Shown: in pieces, positions 4,601 through 5,965 of the stretch | Numbering within the stretch: the stretch's first letter is position 1 | Layout: each line of letters begins with the position of its first letter | NCBI GenBank assembly: GCA_024640385.1 | Contig: JAHEFC010000263.1 | Span: forward strand, 1-5,965 | From: Sphingobacteriales bacterium | GTDB taxonomy: Bacteria; Bacteroidota; Bacteroidia; Chitinophagales; Chitinophagaceae | Reading direction: 5' to 3' | Length of the DNA stretch: 5,965 nucleotides | Notes under the pieces: generated by a model | The model's input: the letters and a program-made list of their open reading frames with translations, nothing else | The model's database searches: none | Told to the model about the DNA's origin: nothing | Position numbers and translations under genes: made by a program

Positions 4601-5965
4601 ATTTACCCCCACTCTCTGCTGCTCTTCACTTGCACTGCCGCCGCCTTTTTTCTTTGCATTGTCTTTGAATGTTTTACCGAAACGATAGGTGAAGGAAAGA
4701 TTCGCAACTCGACTGTCCCGGCTCTGCCTGAAATGTTCCAGCACATTCTGGTAGGTGATCTCGCCGTCGATGATCTGGGTGAAGAAGATATCACGGATAT
4801 TGAGCCTCAAGGAACCCTTATCTTTCAACACATTCTTCGAAACACCTGCCGCCACCTGGCCAAATGGCTGGATCGCAAACTGACCGTCAACACTCTTGCT
4901 GTTGTAAAAACCGGAGAGTTCTGCAGCCCAACCTTTCTTGAATTTGAACTGGTTGTTGATATTGACCTGGGCATTGTAAGCATCCGTTTTGATCAACTGG
5001 TCTTTCCACTGGCCATCTGTTTTTGTATGGGCACCAGTGAGCTGTACATTGGCCGACCACCATTTTGCCGGCTTCAACTGGGCATTGACAGACAAACTCA
5101 GGTTCTGCCGCGTGCCGATATTATCAAAAGTCAATACGGTCACATTGCCCATGGTTCTGAACACCTGGTTGAAGCGCTGGTCAGTATAAGAGTAGCCCAA
5201 TGTAGTAGTAAGCCAGTTCTTATAGGTATGCCCAAGTTCCACATTCCAGGTGAACTCAGGGAGAAGGAAAGGATTACCTTCCTGGTAAGTGTACTGGTTA
5301 ATGAAGAACATAAAGGGATTCAACATCTGGTAGGCCGGCCTGTTGATCCTTCTGCCGGCATTGATACTGAATGTGTTTGAGGAGTCTGCTTCATATGTGA
5401 TATAAGCTGTTGGGAACAGGCTTCCATAATTCCTGGTAAAACTGGAATCCGCCTTCTGGGGATTGCCTAGCTGATTCCCTTTATAGTTGGTATGTTCATA
5501 ACGAAGACCTGCCTGCGTATTGAACTTACCCATCTTTTTCTGCATGTTCAGGTATACTGCGTTGATATTCTCTTCATAGATGAAATGATTGGTCTTTTCA
5601 TAATCCGGTATCCAGTCTGACCCCTCCAGGTTGAAATAATTGGCCTCGCTGTTGGTTTTTACCAGGCTGGACTTCCAGCCTGCATCCAGCTTCAGGCCTT
5701 TCTTAAAGGTTTGCGTGTAATCTGCCTTGGCAGAATAGATATCGATCACGGAAGGCAGCACGCCTTTGAGCTGTGCGGTGGCCACGTTGTCATCATCAGG
5801 AGTGATGGTTGTATTGAAAAAATTCTGTGTATTATCAGAATTGTACCTGATATAATCCAGGTCTGCCGTAAGCTCCCTGTCCTTATCGATCTGTTGCCTG
5901 AAGTTCAGATTCACAGAGCCGTTTTTCCAGAGGTTCTTGTTTTGCGAAACCGTGTTTACGGCAGT
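4598..5965 (-). CDS. TonB-receptor-like outer-membrane beta-barrel protein, C-terminal part (runs off right edge)
   Basis: The frame is open from the right window edge to a TAA at 4600-4598, giving 455 residues that begin TAVNTVSQNKNLWKNGS. A GTG at 5914-5912 is an internal Val codon and not a start, because coding sequence of the same character continues above it. The signal peptide, any N-terminal regulatory-like domain and plug are outside the window. The visible part matches the OMP_b-brl_3 type of TonB-dependent-receptor-like barrel: DKDRELTADLDYIRY (about 27-41), LRYEHTNYKG, the hallmark GRRINRPAYQMLNPF (about 204-218) and GNPFLLPE (about 230-237), then repeated amphipathic strands with aromatic ends. 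The final strand LSFTYRFGK (about 423-431) is followed by a 24-residue Lys/Gly/Glu-rich tail. Members sit in the outer membrane of Bacteroidota and are presumed to be TonB-linked importers or receptors. The substrate cannot be inferred. No SusD-like partner follows, so it should not be called SusC. A terminator and a 16-bp repeat lie at its 3' end. Confidence 0.88.
   Translation of the reverse strand, partial: TAVNTVSQNKNLWKNGSVNLNFRQQIDKDRELTADLDYIRYNSDNTQNFFNTTITPDDDNVATAQLKGVLPSVIDIYSAKADYTQTFKKGLKLDAGWKSSLVKTNSEANYFNLEGSDWIPDYEKTNHFIYEENINAVYLNMQKKMGKFNTQAGLRYEHTNYKGNQLGNPQKADSSFTRNYGSLFPTAYITYEADSSNTFSINAGRRINRPAYQMLNPFMFFINQYTYQEGNPFLLPEFTWNVELGHTYKNWLTTTLGYSYTDQRFNQVFRTMGNVTVLTFDNIGTRQNLSLSVNAQLKPAKWWSANVQLTGAHTKTDGQWKDQLIKTDAYNAQVNINNQFKFKKGWAAELSGFYNSKSVDGQFAIQPFGQVAAGVSKNVLKDKGSLRLNIRDIFFTQIIDGEITYQNVLEHFRQSRDSRVANLSFTYRFGKTFKDNAKKKGGGSASEEQQRVGVN

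Noticed and set aside
4150..4668. 172-codon plus-strand open frame
   Set aside because: It overlaps the lipoprotein gene start, a terminator and the 16-bp repeats; its Ser/Leu-rich end is just translated repeat.
4733..5380. 215-codon plus-strand open frame
   Set aside because: It lies wholly antisense to the receptor barrel, whose minus-strand reading has clear family motifs; the plus-strand product has none.
5912..5914. GTG as start of the receptor gene
   Set aside because: The frame continues without a stop to the window edge with receptor-like sequence, so this is an internal Val and the gene is cut by the window.
4598..5965. SusC-type polysaccharide receptor
   Set aside because: The visible barrel motifs fit the OMP_b-brl_3 type, and no SusD-like gene follows downstream.

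Overview
The window looks like chromosomal DNA of a member of the Bacteroidota, most plausibly Chitinophagaceae or a close relative. The evidence is a secreted protein with a type IX secretion (T9SS) C-terminal sorting domain, a TonB-receptor-like beta-barrel of the OMP_b-brl_3 type, AT-rich regions upstream of starts instead of Shine-Dalgarno sequences, and intermediate GC content. The family-level placement is an inference from protein flavour only.

Every gene I can support lies on the minus strand. In transcription order (right to left) they are: (1) the C-terminal 455 residues of an outer-membrane beta-barrel receptor, running off the right edge (5965-4598); (2) a 222-residue lipoprotein-type predicted beta-barrel protein (4313-3645); (3) a GNAT acetyltransferase (3517-3038) followed 10 nt later by (4) a 75-residue YjdI-type iron-sulfur protein (3027-2800), probably one operon; (5) a 767-residue T9SS cargo protein with a propeller-like region, a Pro-rich linker, a PPC-like domain and a sorting tail (2609-306); (6) the first 25 codons of pyruvate, phosphate dikinase, running off the left edge (76-1).

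The genes do not form an obvious single pathway. Two are envelope proteins (receptor, lipoprotein), one is exported by T9SS, and the GNAT/Fe-S pair and ppdK are cytoplasmic. Two convincing intrinsic terminators (after the receptor and after the T9SS protein) split the strand into separate transcription units, and a weaker one may follow the Fe-S gene.

Most of the unexplained structure is in two intergenic regions. Positions 77-305 hold a 14-bp perfect inverted repeat with internal hairpins, a 9-bp tandem array, a terminator with a GAAA loop, and a 7-bp tandem array whose unit also occurs inside the acetyltransferase gene. Positions 4439-4600 hold a 15-bp palindrome, a second copy of the ACCACAGAG word, a terminator, and a 16-bp tandem repeat that overlaps the receptor stop codon. 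I see no CRISPR array, tRNA, rRNA, insertion sequence, phage gene or defence system. The window is mostly ordinary, and the repeats are its main curiosity.
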